Shown in pieces: positions 15,152-16,022 of a stretch of 16,022 nt of DNA. Location of the stretch: NCBI GenBank assembly GCA_030619435.1, contig JAUXBI010000004.1, forward strand, positions 1 through 16,022, given 5' to 3'. The stretch is from Syntrophaceae bacterium. GTDB lineage: Bacteria; Desulfobacterota; Syntrophia; Syntrophales; UBA2210. A program made the position numbers and the translations under genes. Under the pieces are notes generated by a model. It was not told the origin of the DNA. It saw nothing but the letters and a program-made list of their open reading frames with translations, and searched no databases. How positions within the stretch are numbered: the stretch's first letter is position 1; the number at the start of each line of letters is the position of its first letter.

Positions 15152-15213
15152 GGCCAACGCCGCTCTTCAGCGGGCGCGGCTTTTTGCGATCCGCTGCAAG
15201 AGCATGGTTATGT
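15152..15213 (-). repeat. attC recombination site A (end of cassette 2)
   Basis: Minus-strand order: core ACATAAC (15207-15213), an unpaired CATG, left arm CTCTTGCAGCGGATCGC, loop AAAAAGCC, right arm GCGCCCGCTGAAGAG, an unpaired CGGC, then core GTTGGCC (15152-15158). CTCTTGCAGCGG pairs fully with CCGCTGAAGAG apart from one bulged base, and a second bulge lies at GCGGATCGC. Paired ends, unpaired spacers, extrahelical bases and a terminal loop are the attC features an integron integrase reads. ACATAAC complements the GTTATGT that opens this cassette at 15734-15740. Confidence 0.87.
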
Positions 15214-15739
15214 GAAATTTCTTGTTTTTAATATGCGTTCTTTCGGTAAACCGGTTGATAACAATTGTTTTACAACATTTTCTAATTTCGCTTGAGATGC
15301 ACAGCAGAAAAGAAATTTCGCGTGTGAGTTGTAATAAAAACCAAAATTCCCTGTTTTAGCAATTTGTGATAACTTTTCTTTCATTTTTCCTGCTTGGTCA
15401 CCCACACGTGAGAATGATTGATCAAATGCAAATACAATCTCGAATTCTTCTAATTTTCCCATCAAAGAATTCATAGAAATATGTTGATTAGATTTTTTAT
15501 TTGAAACGCCGGTATCTGGGTCTATAAATAAAGCTTTACTATCAGGACTATCTGCAGGAAGTGGTGATGCTCCGATGAACAAATAATATTTTTCGATATC
15601 ATCCTTCCAATCATTGGTGCTCATAGGGTCAGCAAACACTCGATATTCAATATTTTTTAAATTATCGATTAAATATCTTTTTACAATATCGTATGAATCG
15701 CCAAACCATTTTGGGTTCATATTTTTTCCCTACACATAA
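15158..15739 (-). mobile_element. Complete integron gene cassette 2 (582 bp)
   Basis: Integron integrases cut between G and TT of GTTRRRY. Applying this to the two attC cores gives a cassette from T15739 to G15158 on the minus strand. It holds one gene (15208-15720), a 19-base leader and its attC site. It is clearly A+T-richer than the housekeeping genes, as expected for acquired DNA. Cassette 1 lies beyond 15740 and runs out of the window; cassette 3 (toxin-antitoxin) runs from 15157 to about 14500. Confidence 0.8.
15208..15720 (-). CDS. Cassette-encoded protein of unknown function, 170 residues
   Basis: I cannot assign a function. The protein is soluble, with no signal peptide or membrane segment. 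It starts NPKWFGDSYDIVKRYLIDNL, then has YRVFADPMSTNDW, a strand-like YYLFIGASPLPAD, the acidic ALFIDPDTGV (about 63-72), the strand IVFAFDQSFSR (about 94-104), NFGFYYNSHAKFLFC (about 125-139) and a C-terminal helix. The alternation of strands with DPDTG, DQSFSR and NSHAKF suggests an alpha/beta enzyme-like fold with polar catalytic candidates, but this is inference. ATG 15720 follows TAGGGAAAAAAT, a usable ribosome site 19 bases after the cassette boundary. The stop TAA lies inside the attC core ACATAAC. Its expression probably depends on an upstream integron or cassette promoter. Confidence 0.85.
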   Translation of the reverse strand: MNPKWFGDSYDIVKRYLIDNLKNIEYRVFADPMSTNDWKDDIEKYYLFIGASPLPADSPDSKALFIDPDTGVSNKKSNQHISMNSLMGKLEEFEIVFAFDQSFSRVGDQAGKMKEKLSQIAKTGNFGFYYNSHAKFLFCCASQAKLENVVKQLLSTGLPKERILKTRNFT

Positions 15740-15795
15740 CGCCGCTCTTCAGCGGGCGCGGCTTTTTGCGCTCCGCTGCAAAAGCCTTGTTATGC
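15734..15795 (-). repeat. attC recombination site B (end of cassette 1)
   Basis: It has the same 62-bp architecture as site A: minus-strand core GCATAAC (15789-15795), left arm CTTTTGCAGCGGAGCGC, loop AAAAAGCC, right arm GCGCCCGCTGAAGAG, core GTTATGT (15734-15740). Two extrahelical bases fall at the same places as in site A. On the plus strand the first 33 bases from AAC onward are identical to site A, and the remainder differs at only five positions. The matching core GTTATGC should open cassette 1 beyond the window. Confidence 0.87.
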
Positions 15796-16022
15796 CTTTC
15801 CGTGGTTTTTCTGTAAGCATATGAACGCCACATCCTTCCCTACGTCTTCAGATCGCACAATGTGGGCCTTCATACGATTGCATAAGGACGACAATTCATG
15901 GGCGACGGATTCACTCCAATCACGGGTATGTCGTGCATGCTGATAGTGAATCAGCCATTCGCCCAGTTTAAGAACGGGCCATAGTTCCCCTATCTCCAAG
16001 ATTGATGTATGTTCAGGAAGAC
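15790..16022 (-). CDS. Cassette-encoded hypothetical protein (5' end outside window)
   Basis: The last 77 codons of a gene enter from the window edge. The frame stays open to base 16022, so a TTG at 15999 need not be the start. The visible part reads LPEHTSILEIGELWPVLKLGEWLIHYQHARHTRDWSESVAHELSSLC in overlapping pieces, then a charged C-terminus ending QKNHGKA. It looks helical, soluble and rich in His, Trp and Glu; I do not recognise the family. The stop TAA is embedded in the GCATAAC core of attC site B, as with the neighbouring cassette, which supports it as the real gene of cassette 1. Confidence 0.6.
   Translation of the reverse strand, partial: LPEHTSILEIGELWPVLKLGEWLIHYQHARHTRDWSESVAHELSSLCNRMKAHIVRSEDVGKDVAFICLQKNHGKA

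Noticed and set aside
15152..15795. CRISPR array, suggested by near-identical repeats
   Set aside because: There are only two copies, spaced more than 500 bases apart with a coding gene between, and their fold and core sites fit attC.

Overview
The window looks like a bacterial chromosome segment of roughly 50% G+C: housekeeping genes bordered by accessory DNA. A predicted outer-membrane lipoprotein and secreted M16 peptidases point to a Gram-negative cell. The two-subunit glycine decarboxylase (gcvPA + gcvPB), NadB and the long variant GcvT are compatible with an anaerobic or deep-branching lineage such as Desulfobacterota or Nitrospirota. The taxon cannot be fixed from this window and that placement is only a guess.

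Layout. (1) Positions 1-625: the end of a MazEF-type toxin-antitoxin operon on the minus strand, with the toxin cut by the window edge. (2) 692-7732, minus strand: a tight six-gene cluster nadB-gcvT-gcvH-gcvPA-gcvPB-lipA. GcvT, GcvH and the two P subunits carry out glycine cleavage, LipA inserts the sulfurs of the lipoyl group that GcvH needs, and NadB makes the NAD precursor iminoaspartate. The L protein (lipoamide dehydrogenase) and the octanoyl transferase are not here. (3) 7859-9785, plus strand: tsaD (tRNA t6A37) and rsmA (16S rRNA m6(2)A). (4) 9786-14196, minus strand: a four-gene operon of a two-helix membrane protein, a catalytic M16 peptidase, a non-catalytic M16 lipoprotein and an M20 metallo-hydrolase. 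Its stop abuts the rsmA stop. (5) 14247-14500: a gene-free stretch with a promoter, an inverted repeat and the edge of the accessory DNA. (6) 14500-16022, minus strand: the end of an integron gene-cassette array.

The most notable part is region 6. Two 62-bp attC recombination sites (15152-15213 and 15734-15795) and one left half-site (about 14500-14532) delimit three cassettes. These hold an unknown protein cut by the window edge, an unknown 170-residue protein, and a BrnT-like toxin with a CopG-type antitoxin. Each complete cassette begins with a core site that is the exact complement of the one at its own end (GTTATGT/ACATAAC and GTTGGCC/GGCCAAC), which is the signature of integron cassettes. 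The toxin-antitoxin cassette has its own strong promoter placed so that the toxin message would be leaderless. No integrase gene is in view, so this may be the tail of a chromosomal integron or a cluster of attC sites without an integrase.

Intergenic spaces also hold short dispersed-repeat-like elements: an exact 20-nt repeat at the 3' ends of lipA and gcvT, a GTTGGGTT/AACCCAAC hairpin between tsaD and rsmA, and a CGTTCCCACG/CGTGGGAACG hairpin at the head of the peptidase operon.
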